From the NCBI RefSeq assembly GCF_001297125.1, contig NZ_LHPC01000025.1, positions 62,001 through 126,000 of the forward strand: a stretch of DNA of 64,000 nucleotides. Direction: 5' to 3'. This DNA is from Pseudomonas sp. RIT-PI-q. GTDB lineage: Bacteria; Pseudomonadota; Gammaproteobacteria; Pseudomonadales; Pseudomonadaceae. The position numbers were made by a program, and so were the translations under genes. Positions 23,527 to 33,832 of the stretch are shown piece by piece (positions within the stretch are counted from its first letter, which is position 1; each line of letters opens with the position of its first letter). The notes beneath the pieces are model-generated. The model worked only from the letters and a program-made list of their open reading frames with translations. It searched no databases and was not told where the DNA came from.

Positions 23527-25041
23527 ATGAAGCGCAAGAATATTCTTTTCATCATGGCCGATCAGATGGCCGCGCCAATGTTGCCGTTCTACGGCCCTTC
23601 GCCCATCAAATTGCCTAATCTGAGCCGCCTCGCCGCCGAAGGCGTGGTGTTCGACGCCGCTTATTGCAACAGCCCACTGTGCGCGCCGTCGCGTTTCACC
23701 CTGGTCAGCGGTCAATTGCCGAGCAAGATCGGCGCCTACGACAACGCCGCCGATTTCCCCGCCGATGTTCCGACCTATGCCCACTACCTGCGTCGACTCG
23801 GCTACCGCACCGCGCTGTCGGGCAAGATGCACTTCTGTGGCCCCGATCAGTTGCACGGCTATGAAGAGCGCCTGACCAGCGACATTTACCCGGCCGATTA
23901 CGGTTGGTCGGTGAACTGGGACGAGCCCGATGTGCGTCCGACCTGGTATCACAACATGTCGTCGGTGCTGCAAGCGGGGCCATGCGTGCGCACCAATCAG
24001 CTGGATTTCGATGAAGAGGTGGTGTTCAAGGCTCAGCAGTACCTGTTCGATCATATCCGCGAGGATGGCGATCAGCCGTTCTGCCTGACCGTTTCGATGA
24101 CCCACCCACACGACCCGTACACGATTCCCAAGGCTTTTTGGGATATGTACGACGACGCTGACATCCCGCTGCCCGAAACGCCGGCCCAGGCCGATCTCGA
24201 TCCGCATTCCCAGCGTTTACTGAAGGTTTACGACCTGTGGAATAAGCCGCTGCCTGTGGATAAGATCCGCGATGCGCGCCGCGCGTATTTCGGAGCGTGC
24301 AGCTATATCGACAGTAACGTCGGCAAACTCCTGCAAACACTCGAAGATACCGGGCTGATTGACGACACCATCATTGTCTTTTCCGGCGACCACGGCGACA
24401 TGCTTGGCGAGCGCGGTCTCTGGTACAAAATGCACTGGTATGAGATGGCCGCCCGTGTGCCCCTGTTGATAAGTGCGCCAGGGCAATTCGGGGCTGGACG
24501 GGTCAGTGCCGCAGTCTCCACTGCCGACTTGCTGCCAACCTTCGTCGAATTGGCCGGCGGTTCACTGGAGCCGGGCTTGCCGCTGGACGGCCGGTCGCTG
24601 GTTTCGCACCTGCAAGGGCAGGGCGGTCACGATGAAGTGTTCGGTGAATACATGGCCGAAGGCACCATCAGTCCGCTGATGATGATCCGTCGCGGCGCCT
24701 ACAAATTCATCTACAGCGAAGACGACCCTTGCCTACTCTTCGATGTACACAACGACCCGCGCGAACAGGAAGAACTCAGCCATTCGCCGCAACATCGCCA
24801 GCTTTTCGAGGACTTTCTCGCCGAATCGCGGGCCAAATGGGATATTCCGGCGATTCATCAACAGGTGCTCGCCAGCCAGCGGCGCCGACGTTTTGTCGCC
24901 GATGCACTGACCATCGGCAAGCTGAAGAGCTGGGATCACCAGCCTCTGGTGGACGCCAGTCAGCAGTACATGCGCAACCACATCGACCTCGACGATCTGG
25001 AGCGAAAAGCACGTTATCCACAACCCTGCCAAAACCAATAA
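23527..25041 (+). CDS. betC: Choline sulfatase BetC
   Basis: Cytoplasmic type I sulfatase that hydrolyses choline-O-sulfate to choline and sulfate, feeding glycine betaine synthesis and sulfur supply. It is 504 aa with no signal peptide. The N-terminal metal site is NILFIMADQM, and the sulfatase signature LCAPSR carries C52, the residue converted to formylglycine. HPHDPY and SGDHGDMLGERGLWYKM add further active-site residues, and the C-terminal WDHQPLVDASQQYMRNHIDLDDLE is typical of BetC. The protein aligns along its length with Sinorhizobium BetC. ATG at 23527 is preferred; another in-frame ATG lies 18 bases upstream and neither has a strong ribosome site. No formylglycine-generating enzyme is in the window. 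Confidence 0.94.
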   Translation: MKRKNILFIMADQMAAPMLPFYGPSPIKLPNLSRLAAEGVVFDAAYCNSPLCAPSRFTLVSGQLPSKIGAYDNAADFPADVPTYAHYLRRLGYRTALSGKMHFCGPDQLHGYEERLTSDIYPADYGWSVNWDEPDVRPTWYHNMSSVLQAGPCVRTNQLDFDEEVVFKAQQYLFDHIREDGDQPFCLTVSMTHPHDPYTIPKAFWDMYDDADIPLPETPAQADLDPHSQRLLKVYDLWNKPLPVDKIRDARRAYFGACSYIDSNVGKLLQTLEDTGLIDDTIIVFSGDHGDMLGERGLWYKMHWYEMAARVPLLISAPGQFGAGRVSAAVSTADLLPTFVELAGGSLEPGLPLDGRSLVSHLQGQGGHDEVFGEYMAEGTISPLMMIRRGAYKFIYSEDDPCLLFDVHNDPREQEELSHSPQHRQLFEDFLAESRAKWDIPAIHQQVLASQRRRRFVADALTIGKLKSWDHQPLVDASQQYMRNHIDLDDLERKARYPQPCQNQ

Positions 25042-25057
25042 TGTTAAGGGGAAGTCC

Positions 25058-25978
25058 ATGCAAAGGTTATCCACAGTACTGACGGTCGGGCTGCTCGCTC
25101 TGGGCAGTGCATCGGCGTATGCCGATCAGAGCTGCGAAACGGTGAAAATGGCCGACCCTGGCTGGAGCGACATCGCCGCGACCAATGCGATCACCGGGTT
25201 TCTGCTGGACGGCATGGGCTACAAGGCCAAAGTCGACACCCTGGCGGTGCCGATCACCTTTGGCGGGCTCAAGGATGGCCAGGTTGATGTGTTCCTGGGT
25301 AACTGGATGCCGGCGCAACAAGGCTTCTACGACAAGTTCGTGGCCACGGGCGATGTCACGCAACTGGCGAAAAACCTCGACGGCACCGAATTCACCCTGG
25401 CGGTCCCGGACTATGTCTGGGACGCGGGTGTACATGACTTTGCCGACCTGAACAAATACGCCGACAAGTTCGACAGGAAAATCTACGGCATCGGCTCCGG
25501 CGCCCCGGCGAACATTTCGCTGCAAGAGATCATCAAGAAGAACGATTTCGACATGGGCCAGTGGAAACTGGTCGAGTCCAGTGAGCAGGCAATGCTGGCC
25601 GAAGTGTCTCGTGCGGTGAAAAAACAGAAGTTCGTGACCTTCCTCGGCTGGACTCCGCACCCGATGAACGTGCAGCTGAAAATGCATTACCTGAAGGGCG
25701 GCGAGAAATACTTCGGTGATACCGGCAGCGTTCATACCCTGACCCGCAAAGGTTATGCACAGGCCTGCCCGAACGTTGGCAAGCTACTCACCAACCTGAG
25801 TTTCACCCAGGAAATGGAGAACAGCATCATGGCCGAGGTGGTGAACAAAAAGGTCAGCAATGCCGAGGCGGCCAAGGCGGGGATCAAAGCCAATCCGGCG
25901 GTCCTGGATAAATGGCTGGACGGCGTGAAGACCGTGGACGGCAAGGATGCGTTGGGGGCAGTCAAAGCCAAACTGTAA
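25058..25978 (+). CDS. Choline/betaine-type ABC substrate-binding protein (orphan)
   Basis: A 306-aa periplasmic binding protein with a clear signal peptide (MQRLSTVLTVGLLALGSASAYA). It belongs to the OpuAC/ChoX family, with MADPGWSDIAATNAI, FLGNWMPAQQGFYDKF, GIGSGAPANISLQEI and FLGWTPHPMNVQLKMHYL, where the Trp residues would form the aromatic cage for a trimethylammonium group. No ABC ATPase or permease gene is adjacent. It lies 16 bases after betC with ribosome site AAGGGGA, so it is co-transcribed. Pseudomonas Cbc transporters accept several orphan binding proteins, which this may be. Confidence 0.92.
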   Translation: MQRLSTVLTVGLLALGSASAYADQSCETVKMADPGWSDIAATNAITGFLLDGMGYKAKVDTLAVPITFGGLKDGQVDVFLGNWMPAQQGFYDKFVATGDVTQLAKNLDGTEFTLAVPDYVWDAGVHDFADLNKYADKFDRKIYGIGSGAPANISLQEIIKKNDFDMGQWKLVESSEQAMLAEVSRAVKKQKFVTFLGWTPHPMNVQLKMHYLKGGEKYFGDTGSVHTLTRKGYAQACPNVGKLLTNLSFTQEMENSIMAEVVNKKVSNAEAAKAGIKANPAVLDKWLDGVKTVDGKDALGAVKAKL

Positions 25979-25988
25979 CGTCCGAGGA

Positions 25989-26056
25989 CGCCATCGCGGG
26001 CAAGCCCGCCCCCACAGGTTCAGGTGATCCATGTGGGAGCGGGCTTGCCCGCGATT
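25989..26056. repeat. REP pair (GCGGGCAAGCCCGC class)
   Basis: Inverted arms catcgcgggcaagcccgc and gcgggcttgcccgcgat lie between the binding-protein and SulP genes with a short spacer of about 15 bases. They could attenuate transcription within the betC cluster. Confidence 0.9.
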
Positions 26057-26129
26057 CGATAGTCGCCCTTGCACAACCGTACCTGACCCACCACCCTGAC
26101 GCTTTTGACGTCACTCACCGAGAGGACTC

Positions 26130-27698
26130 ATGGCCTTCCCCAGCCGCCATTCACTCTTCCCGTTCCTCGCCTGGCTACCCCGGCAGACCCGCGCCAGCGT
26201 CGGTCGTGACCTGATCGTCGGCCTGAGTGGCGCGATTCTCGCGTTGCCGCAGTCCATTGCCTACGCCTTGATCGCCGGTCTCCCACCGGAATATGGCCTG
26301 TACGCTGCGATCATCCCGGTACTGATCGCCTGTCTCTGGGGTTCGTCGTGGCACCTGATCTGTGGTCCGACGGCGGCGATTTCCATCGTCCTGTACGCCA
26401 GTGTCAGTCCTCTGGCCGTTCCCGCGTCCGAGGACTATGTCACCCTGATCCTGTTGCTGACGCTGCTCGCCGGCATTTTCCAGTGGCTGCTGGGTTTGCT
26501 GCGTTTCGGCGCCCTGGTGAGTTTTGTCTCGCACTCAGTGGTGCTGGGATTCACCCTCGGCGCGGCGGTGGTGATTGCCATCGGCCAGTTGCCCAACCTG
26601 CTGGGCCTGGACCTGCCCAGCCAGGCCACCGCGCTGGACAGTTTTTTGATGGTGTTCAGGCATCTCGGCGCAGTGGATAAACCTTCGTTGTTACTGGGGC
26701 TGGCAACCGTCGTCGTGGGCGTAATCCTGAAATTCCTGCTGCCGCGCTGGCCGACGCTGTTGATGACCCTGGTCTTGAGCGGGCTGCTGGTCTGGTTCTG
26801 GCCCTCGATGTTCGGCCACGTGAAGCTGGTCAGCGCGTTTGTCGGGCGCTTGCCACCGTTCAGTCCATTGCCGCTGGATCTGGACCTGATCCTGCGTCTG
26901 CTGCCCAGCGCGGTAGCGGTCGGGATGCTCGGACTGGTGACGAGTCTATCGATTGCCCGCTCCTTATCGGCCCGTTCGCAGCAACTGCTCGACGCCAATC
27001 AGGAAGTCCGTGCCCAGGGATTATCGAACATGGTCGGTGCGTTTTTTTCCGGCTCCTTGTCAGCCGGTTCCTTCACCCGCTCGGGCCTGAGCTATGAAGC
27101 GGGTGCCTGCTCACCGATGGCCGGGGTTTTTTCGGCGTTGTGGGTAGGGCTGTTCGCCATTTTCGGTGCGAATTTGATCGCACACATTCCGATCCCGGCC
27201 ATGGCCGGGAGCATTCTGTTGATTGCCTGGGGATTGGTCGACCATCGCGGTATTCGCGCGTTGTTGCGGGTCAGCCGCGCCGAATTCCTGGTCATGGCAC
27301 TGACCTGTGTCGCCACGCTGTTGCTGGAATTGCAGACGGCGATCTATGCCGGTGTGCTGGCGTCGCTGTTCTTCTACCTCAAGCGTACCTCGCAACCACG
27401 GGTACAACATTGGCGCGATGGCGATGAAGACATTCTGCGGGTCGGCGGATCGATTTTTTTCGGTGCCAGCCATTACCTGCAAGTGCGCCTGCAACGGATG
27501 CACGGCGCCCGAGTGGTGATCGAGGCACAGCAGATCAACTTCATCGACTATTCGGGTGTGGAGATGCTGCACCAGGAAGCGCGACGGCTGCTGCGGCAGG
27601 ACCGCAGCCTGACCCTGCGCGGGGCGAGGCCGCCGGTGGTGGAAGAGTTGCGGAAGCTGGAAGGGGCGGAGAAATGCCCGATCCGGTTTGAGGATTGA
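26130..27698 (+). CDS. SulP-family inorganic anion (sulfate) transporter
   Basis: A 522-aa inner-membrane transporter with about 12 helices followed by a C-terminal STAS domain (about 425-520). SulP signatures are ALPQSIAYALIAGLPPEYGLYAAIIPVLIACLWGSS and SAGSFTRSGLSYEAGACSPMAG. Its place downstream of betC suggests movement of sulfate or of choline-O-sulfate itself; sequence alone cannot decide. ATG at 26130 has GAGAGGA upstream. The same order (LysR, betC, binding protein, SulP) occurs in P. aeruginosa. Confidence 0.92.
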   Translation: MAFPSRHSLFPFLAWLPRQTRASVGRDLIVGLSGAILALPQSIAYALIAGLPPEYGLYAAIIPVLIACLWGSSWHLICGPTAAISIVLYASVSPLAVPASEDYVTLILLLTLLAGIFQWLLGLLRFGALVSFVSHSVVLGFTLGAAVVIAIGQLPNLLGLDLPSQATALDSFLMVFRHLGAVDKPSLLLGLATVVVGVILKFLLPRWPTLLMTLVLSGLLVWFWPSMFGHVKLVSAFVGRLPPFSPLPLDLDLILRLLPSAVAVGMLGLVTSLSIARSLSARSQQLLDANQEVRAQGLSNMVGAFFSGSLSAGSFTRSGLSYEAGACSPMAGVFSALWVGLFAIFGANLIAHIPIPAMAGSILLIAWGLVDHRGIRALLRVSRAEFLVMALTCVATLLLELQTAIYAGVLASLFFYLKRTSQPRVQHWRDGDEDILRVGGSIFFGASHYLQVRLQRMHGARVVIEAQQINFIDYSGVEMLHQEARRLLRQDRSLTLRGARPPVVEELRKLEGAEKCPIRFED

Positions 27699-27717
27699 TC
27701 CGACATCGATGTCGTTC

Positions 27718-27785
27718 GCCATCGCGGGCAAGCCCGCTCCCACAAGGATCACCGAAACCTGTGGGAGCAGGCTTGCCCGCGATGC
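27718..27785. repeat. REP pair (GCGGGCAAGCCCGC class)
   Basis: Inverted arms with a short spacer lie between the convergent SulP and aroE genes; one stem base differs in the right arm (gagcagg). Confidence 0.88.
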
Positions 27786-27787
27786 TT

Positions 27788-28609
27788 TTAAAGGGCCAGT
27801 TGGCGGCGGAGTTCGGCCAGCACCGGCGCGGTATCCGGGCGCACACCACGCCACAGATAAAACGCCTCAGCCGCTTGCTCGGCCAACATCCCCAACCCGT
27901 CCATCGACACCGCCGCGCCATGCTCGCTGGCCCAGCGGCAGAACGAGGTCGGTTCCTTGCCGTACATCATGTCGTAGCACACCGTCTTGCCCGGCTCGAT
28001 CAAGCTGCTGGCAATCGGCGGTACTTCGCCTGTCAGGCTCGCGGAGGTCGCGTTGATGATCAGGTCCACCGACTCCTGCAACCAGTCGAAACCACTGGCC
28101 GATACCGGGCCCAGGTCAGAAAACAATTCCGCCAGCAACTCGGCTTTTTCCACCGTGCGGTTGGCGATGATCACCGACGCCGGCTGTTCCGCCAGCAACG
28201 GCTCCAGCGCACCACGCACCGCGCCGCCGGCACCCAGCAACAGGATGCGTTTACCCTTGAGGCTGAAACCGGCGTTGACCGTCAGGTCCCGCACCAACCC
28301 GGCGCCATCGGTGTTGTCACCCAGCAGACTGCCATCGGCCTGTTTGCTCAGGGTGTTGACCGCACCGGCCCGCTGCGCCCGCGCCGTCAGGCTGTGCGCC
28401 AGGCGATAAGCCTCTTCCTTGAACGGCACGGTCACATTCGCCCCACGACCCTCAAGGAAAAAAGCCCGTGCAAAGTCGGAAAAGTCGTCAAGCGGCGCCA
28501 GCGAAGTGCTGTAGTCCAATGCCTGAGCGGTTTGCTCGGCGAACAGACGATGGATCAGCGGCGACTTGCTGTGGCCAATCGGGTTACCAAAAACAACATA
28601 ACGATCCAT
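27788..28609 (-). CDS. aroE: Shikimate dehydrogenase AroE
   Basis: NADPH-dependent reduction of 3-dehydroshikimate to shikimate in aromatic amino acid synthesis. 273 aa, normal for the family. The shikimate-binding N-terminal domain has [13 protein letters not shown] and [11 protein letters not shown] (catalytic Lys), with NTDGAG and the nucleotide loop GAGGAVRG, plus the NADPH-specificity segment NRTVEKA. ATG at 28609 ([17 protein letters not shown]) has GAGGTG upstream; the longer frame adds an unlikely leader. It lies 65 bases after hemF in the same direction. Confidence 0.97.
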   Translation of the reverse strand: MDRYVVFGNPIGHSKSPLIHRLFAEQTAQALDYSTSLAPLDDFSDFARAFFLEGRGANVTVPFKEEAYRLAHSLTARAQRAGAVNTLSKQADGSLLGDNTDGAGLVRDLTVNAGFSLKGKRILLLGAGGAVRGALEPLLAEQPASVIIANRTVEKAELLAELFSDLGPVSASGFDWLQESVDLIINATSASLTGEVPPIASSLIEPGKTVCYDMMYGKEPTSFCRWASEHGAAVSMDGLGMLAEQAAEAFYLWRGVRPDTAPVLAELRRQLAL

Positions 28610-28620
28610 CAACACCTCAC

Positions 28621-28649
28621 CTGTAGGAGCTGCTGCAGGCTGCGATCTG
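28621..28649. repeat. Single imperfect REP arm
   Basis: The sequence tgtaggagctgctgcaggct followed by gcgatct lies between hemF and aroE. It matches the GATCGCAGCC...GCAGCTCCTACA class but has no partner arm. Confidence 0.6.
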
Positions 28650-28674
28650 AGCGCCAGCTCCATCAATGCAGAAT

Positions 28675-29613
<939 letters not shown>

Positions 29614-29766
29614 CTACGCGGGCTCCATTGAAGCGGGGGCCGGCGCAAATGGGCGCGTAGCATAACATCGCAGGTCGACCCTTCGCAGTTGACGAAGGTC
29701 AAGGTTAGGAGTTCGATAGGGCGCTTCGTCTTATGTCCCAAGAAACATGAACCAAGGAGTAGGCAG

Positions 29767-30744
29767 ATGGCTAAGCGTATCCAGTTCCGCGCCCATGGCG
29801 GCCCCGAAGTGCTCGAGTATGTTGATTACCAACCCGCAGAGCCCGGCCCGCAGCAGGTACGTGTGACCAACAAGGCCATCGGCCTGAACTTCATCGACAC
29901 CTATTTCCGTAGCGGCCTCTATCCGCTCCCGGCCCTGCCATCGGGCCTGGGTTCGGAAGGCGCGGGCGTGGTCGAGGCGGTGGGCAGTGAAGGCACCCGC
30001 TTCAAGGTCGGTGATCGCGGGGCGTATGGCAGCGGACCGCTGGGCGCCTACAGCGATGTTCACGTCTTGCCGGAGGCCAATCTGGTGCTTCTGCCGGACG
30101 CCATCAGCTTCGAACAAGCGGCCGGCGTGATGCTCAAGGGCCTGACCGTGCAGTACCTGCTGCGTCAGACTTATGAACTCAAGGGTGGCGAAACCATCCT
30201 GTTCCACGCCGCTGCGGGGGGTGTCGGTTCCCTGGCCTGCCAATGGGCCAAGGCCTTGGGCGTGAAGCTGATCGGCACCGTCAGCTCGCCGGAGAAAGCC
30301 GCGCTGGCCAAAGCCAACGGCGCGTGGGCGACCATCGACTACAGCCATGAAAACGTCGCACAACGCGTACTGGAATTGACTGACGGCAAAAAAGTCCCGG
30401 TGGTGTACGACGGCGTCGGCAAGGACACCTGGCTGACGTCGCTCGACAGCGTTTCGCCGCGTGGCTTGGTGGTGAGCTTTGGTAATGCATCAGGTGCGGT
30501 GGATGGAGTGAATCTGGGGATTCTTTCGGCGAAGGGTTCGCTGTACGTGACCCGGCCGACCCTGGCGACCTATGCCAACAACGCCGAGAACCTGCAGCGC
30601 ATGGCGGATGAGCTGTTTGAGATGATCATCAGCGGCAAGGTGAAAGTGGATATCAGCCAGAAGTATCCATTGGCTGAAGCGGCGAAGGCGCAGACCGAGT
30701 TGTCGGCGCGGCGCACGACGGGTTCGACTGTTTTGTTGCCTTGA
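29767..30744 (+). CDS. qor: Quinone oxidoreductase (zeta-crystallin type)
   Basis: A 325-aa NADPH-dependent medium-chain oxidoreductase acting on quinones and related enones, cytoplasmic. Motifs are GLNFIDTYFRSGLYP, LPSGLGSEGAGVVEAVG, the nucleotide loop HAAAGGVGSLACQWAKALG and VYDGVGKDTW. No zinc-ligand cysteines are present, as expected for the quinone reductase branch. ATG at 29767 is preceded by AAGGAG; the frame is open upstream without a good site. Divergent from hemF, which matches the conserved Pseudomonas layout. Confidence 0.95.
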   Translation: MAKRIQFRAHGGPEVLEYVDYQPAEPGPQQVRVTNKAIGLNFIDTYFRSGLYPLPALPSGLGSEGAGVVEAVGSEGTRFKVGDRGAYGSGPLGAYSDVHVLPEANLVLLPDAISFEQAAGVMLKGLTVQYLLRQTYELKGGETILFHAAAGGVGSLACQWAKALGVKLIGTVSSPEKAALAKANGAWATIDYSHENVAQRVLELTDGKKVPVVYDGVGKDTWLTSLDSVSPRGLVVSFGNASGAVDGVNLGILSAKGSLYVTRPTLATYANNAENLQRMADELFEMIISGKVKVDISQKYPLAEAAKAQTELSARRTTGSTVLLP

Positions 30745-30748
30745 GGAC

Positions 30749-30827
30749 GCCTTCGCGGGCAAGCCTCGCTCCTACAGGATCTCGGTTGTGTCGACTGACC
30801 TGTAGGAGCGAGGCTTGCCCGCGAAGA
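30749..30827. repeat. REP pair (GCGGGCAAGCCTCGCTCCTACA class)
   Basis: Inverted arms cgcgggcaagcctcgctcct and aggagcgaggcttgcccgcg lie between the convergent qor and tsaC genes. Both arms carry the same bulged TCG variant. Confidence 0.9.
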
Positions 30828-30841
30828 ACGATGACGCGGTC

Positions 30842-31399
30842 TCAATCCTGGCGCAAAACCTTGCCAGTCGCCACGTCGCGAATCACGCTCGGATTCTTGC
30901 GCCCACCCAGACTCCCGCCCATCACCAAATCAAGCTGCCCTCGGAAATACTGCTCGATGCGAATCCGCGTACGCGCTGCCGGCCGGCCCTGCGGGTTGGC
31001 GGAAGTCGATACCAGAGGCCCGACCACCGCGCACAAATCCCGCACCTGCGGGTGATCGCTGACTCGCAATGCCACCGTCTCATGCACGCCAGTAATCCAT
31101 TGCGGCAACATATTCTGGTGCGGCACCAGCCAGGTATTCGGCCCCGGCCAAGTGCTGGCCATACGGTCCATCCACAATTCGGGGAAGTCTTCGAAAAGGA
31201 AGTCGAACTGTCGAATGTTGTCGGCGACCAAAATCAGGCCCTTTTCCACAGACCGACCCTTGATCATCAGCAATCGATCCACCGCCTCTTCATCCCACGG
31301 GTCGCATCCCAGGCCCCAGACAGCTTCGGTTGGGTAGGCAATCACCGCGCCTGCGCGAATGGCTCGTGCGGCTTGTTGCACACGCCAACTGTTAACCAT
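30842..31399 (-). CDS. tsaC: Threonylcarbamoyl-AMP synthase TsaC
   Basis: First enzyme of t6A tRNA modification, making threonylcarbamoyl-AMP from threonine, bicarbonate and ATP. 185 aa, the short TsaC form (YrdC domain only, no Sua5 extension). Motifs are [52 protein letters not shown] and the signature [15 protein letters not shown] at 31399. The tsaC-dprA-tsaP block, all leftward, is conserved in Pseudomonas. Confidence 0.96.
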   Translation of the reverse strand: MVNSWRVQQAARAIRAGAVIAYPTEAVWGLGCDPWDEEAVDRLLMIKGRSVEKGLILVADNIRQFDFLFEDFPELWMDRMASTWPGPNTWLVPHQNMLPQWITGVHETVALRVSDHPQVRDLCAVVGPLVSTSANPQGRPAARTRIRIEQYFRGQLDLVMGGSLGGRKNPSVIRDVATGKVLRQD

Positions 31400-31453
31400 G
31401 AAAAACTCTCCGGAATAAGGCTCTGCGCAGTTTACCGATCTTCATTATAAAAC

Positions 31454-32560
31454 CTAGCTCACCCGCGCAAACCAGCGCCCGTTTTCGCAGACCGCCCGGC
31501 CATCCATTTCCAGTTCGGTCAACGCTGCCAGTACCTTCGGCAAGGTCCAGCCGCTGCTGTCGGCCAGCGCTTCACTGGTGTGGGGTGCCGCGTGGAGCAG
31601 CAAAAGCAGCGGATGGCTCGGCATGGCCGACGTCGCCGCTGTGGATAACGGCAGCCGTTGCCACCCGCGCAAGGCCTCCAGGATGTGCTCGATGGTTTCC
31701 ACCAATACCGCACCGTCGCGAATCAACTGATGACAACCACGGGCACCGGGATGATGAATCGACCCCGGAATCGCATACACCTCGCGCCCTTGCTCCGCCG
31801 CCAGCCTTGCCGTGATCAACGAACCGCTGGCGACACTGGCCTCGACCACCAGCACGCCGAGGGATAAACCGCTGATGATTCGATTGCGCCGTGGGAAGTT
31901 GCTGGCGCTAGGACCGGCATCCAACGGGAACTCCGAAAGCACCGCGCTACCCGAGGCAATCATCGCGTCAGCCAGGCGTCGATTGCGCTGTGGATAAAAC
32001 TTTTCAAGTCCCGTGCCAAGTACACCCACCGTTCGCCCGCCACCGTCCAAAGCTGCCTGATGCGCGGCGGCATCGATGCCCAGGGCCAGGCCGCTGGTAA
32101 TCACGAAACCGGCGCTGGCCAAACTGCGGGAAACCGCGGCTGCGGTGTCCATGCCTGGCCGGGAAGCGCGACGGCTCCCGACCATCGCCAATTGCGGTTT
32201 TTCCAGAATGTCTGGATCTCCCGCCACGAATAATAGCGGCGGTGCATCATTGATTTCTGCCAGCAGCGCCGGGTACTCGGGTTGGTCCCACATCAGTAAA
32301 TGCTGGCCCGGACGCTCTAGCCAGGCCAATGCATGGCTCGCGCCATCGCGGATTTCACTGGATCGCCGAGCCTCTGAGCAAGCGAGCGGCAGGCCGAGCG
32401 AACGCCAGGCACTGGCCGGCGCACTGATGGCTTTGGACGCCGAGCCGAAGGCCTCGAGCAATTTCTTGAAACGCACCGGGCCGAGTTCCGGCAAGCGATG
32501 CAAACGTAAACGAGCTTCCAGTTCCGCTGGGGAAACCGGTGCAAATGCAGGCAGCGACAT
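31454..32560 (-). CDS. dprA: DNA-processing protein DprA
   Basis: Loads RecA on incoming single-stranded DNA during natural transformation. 368 aa, with an N-terminal SAM-like helical region (1-90, LPELGPVRFKKLLEAFG), a Rossmann-like core (about 110-290) containing MVGSRRAS, TSGLALGIDAAAHQAAL, FPRRNRIISGLSLGVLVVEA and SGSLITARLAAEQGREVYAIPG, and a winged-helix C-terminal domain. The ssDNA-binding GSRRAS loop is intact. No other competence genes are in the window, so it may serve occasional transformation or another DNA role. Confidence 0.96.
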   Translation of the reverse strand: MSLPAFAPVSPAELEARLRLHRLPELGPVRFKKLLEAFGSASKAISAPASAWRSLGLPLACSEARRSSEIRDGASHALAWLERPGQHLLMWDQPEYPALLAEINDAPPLLFVAGDPDILEKPQLAMVGSRRASRPGMDTAAAVSRSLASAGFVITSGLALGIDAAAHQAALDGGGRTVGVLGTGLEKFYPQRNRRLADAMIASGSAVLSEFPLDAGPSASNFPRRNRIISGLSLGVLVVEASVASGSLITARLAAEQGREVYAIPGSIHHPGARGCHQLIRDGAVLVETIEHILEALRGWQRLPLSTAATSAMPSHPLLLLLHAAPHTSEALADSSGWTLPKVLAALTELEMDGRAVCENGRWFARVS

Positions 32561-32639
32561 GGATCATCCTTGATCGTTATGAGCCCCGTTCAAACGGGAA
32601 TAAGCTGTGGATAACTCTGTTGGTAACTTGTGGAGCAGG

Positions 32640-33665
32640 CTAAGGATTTCGCACCTTGTCCATCACCGCCAGGGACCGCGATGCGTTCAGCACCAAGCCG
32701 TAACTGAGTTTGTCGTAAGTACGGAACACCATCAGCAAACCCGCACGCTCATCGGGAATTTTCAGCGGTTGACCGGTGATTCGATCGCGCACGGTTTCAC
32801 CCGTTTTCATCACCACCAACACGTTGCCCTCGGCCAGGCCATCGCGCTGGCCCTTGTTCAGCGTCACCACATCCATGGCGCCGATCTGGGTCACGCCGCG
32901 CGGCACGTCGATGATCAACCCATTGATCTGGCTTTTGGGTGCACTGGGCATGAAGGTCGAGTTGATCGAGCGCTCTTCACCGCTGAACAAACGGTCGCCG
33001 AGGCGCACTTCCTGGGTCGTGCGTTGCAATGCCAGGGTGGCAACGTCGCCTTCGGTGGCGACAATTTCACCGCCGCCGATGTCGTCGGCGTTGATCCCCA
33101 AGAACTCTTTGCTGTCGGGATCGGTGTAGACCTTGCCTTGGCGGAAGATGCCGTAGACCGGTTGATTCGGGTCGAAATGGCCGCGGGCGAAGATGCGGTC
33201 ACCGGTGCCGCTGAGCACCCGTTCGGCATCGCCGGCGACGATGTAGGGCGCCTTGTCGAAATCCTCGACCTTATCGACGATGCGGTTACTCAGCAGAAAG
33301 CTGTTGATCGATTGCAGCGGAATGCTCGGGATCGCATCGGCCACCGGGCTGCTGCGAATACGCGGCGACAGCTTGATGGTGCCCCGGGAAGCCCCGCGAT
33401 TGAGGGTCAGTCGCGGCTGGCCGTTGACGTAGACCAGCGACAGCAAATCGCCGGGGTAGATGAGGTTGGGGTTTTCGACCTGTGGATTGGCCTGCCAAAG
33501 CTCGGGCCATTTCCACGGCTCACGAAGGAATTTTCCGGAGATGTCCCAGAGTGTGTCACCCGTTACCACTGTGTATTGCTGTGGAAAACCTTCCTTGAGT
33601 TGCACTTGCCCATGCGCAAAACCGGCCGAGGCCAGAAGGAGCAAGGCGAGTAGTGATTTCCTCAT
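32640..33665 (-). CDS. tsaP: LysM-domain protein TsaP (type IV pilus secretin-associated)
   Basis: A 341-aa periplasmic protein with signal peptide MRKSLLALLLLASAGFAHG. One LysM peptidoglycan-binding domain (about 30-80, QYTVVTGDTLWDISGKFLREPWKWPELWQANP) is followed by a C-terminal beta-rich region similar to FlgT. P. aeruginosa PA0020, of the same length and neighbourhood, is TsaP, which anchors or aligns the PilQ secretin in the peptidoglycan. ATG at 33665 was chosen because it starts the signal peptide. Pilus genes themselves are not in this window. Confidence 0.88.
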   Translation of the reverse strand: MRKSLLALLLLASAGFAHGQVQLKEGFPQQYTVVTGDTLWDISGKFLREPWKWPELWQANPQVENPNLIYPGDLLSLVYVNGQPRLTLNRGASRGTIKLSPRIRSSPVADAIPSIPLQSINSFLLSNRIVDKVEDFDKAPYIVAGDAERVLSGTGDRIFARGHFDPNQPVYGIFRQGKVYTDPDSKEFLGINADDIGGGEIVATEGDVATLALQRTTQEVRLGDRLFSGEERSINSTFMPSAPKSQINGLIIDVPRGVTQIGAMDVVTLNKGQRDGLAEGNVLVVMKTGETVRDRITGQPLKIPDERAGLLMVFRTYDKLSYGLVLNASRSLAVMDKVRNP

Positions 33666-33832
33666 GCGGTGAATCCCTTTATTATGTGCATTCGCGTAGA
33701 ACGCCAGAGCCCTCGTGGCTCGCTCCCCGTTCATGACTGAAAAGGGAGCTACGTTTTACAACGGTAGCCGGCATCTTCTGACCCGCCAGGCCATCGACCC
33801 GACTTTACCTCACACGTGCAGCAATTAAGCTT

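Noticed and set aside
31454-32560. Mobile-element link for dprA
   Set aside because: dprA is in its conserved chromosomal place between tsaC and tsaP with normal codon use; no integrase or repeats flank it.
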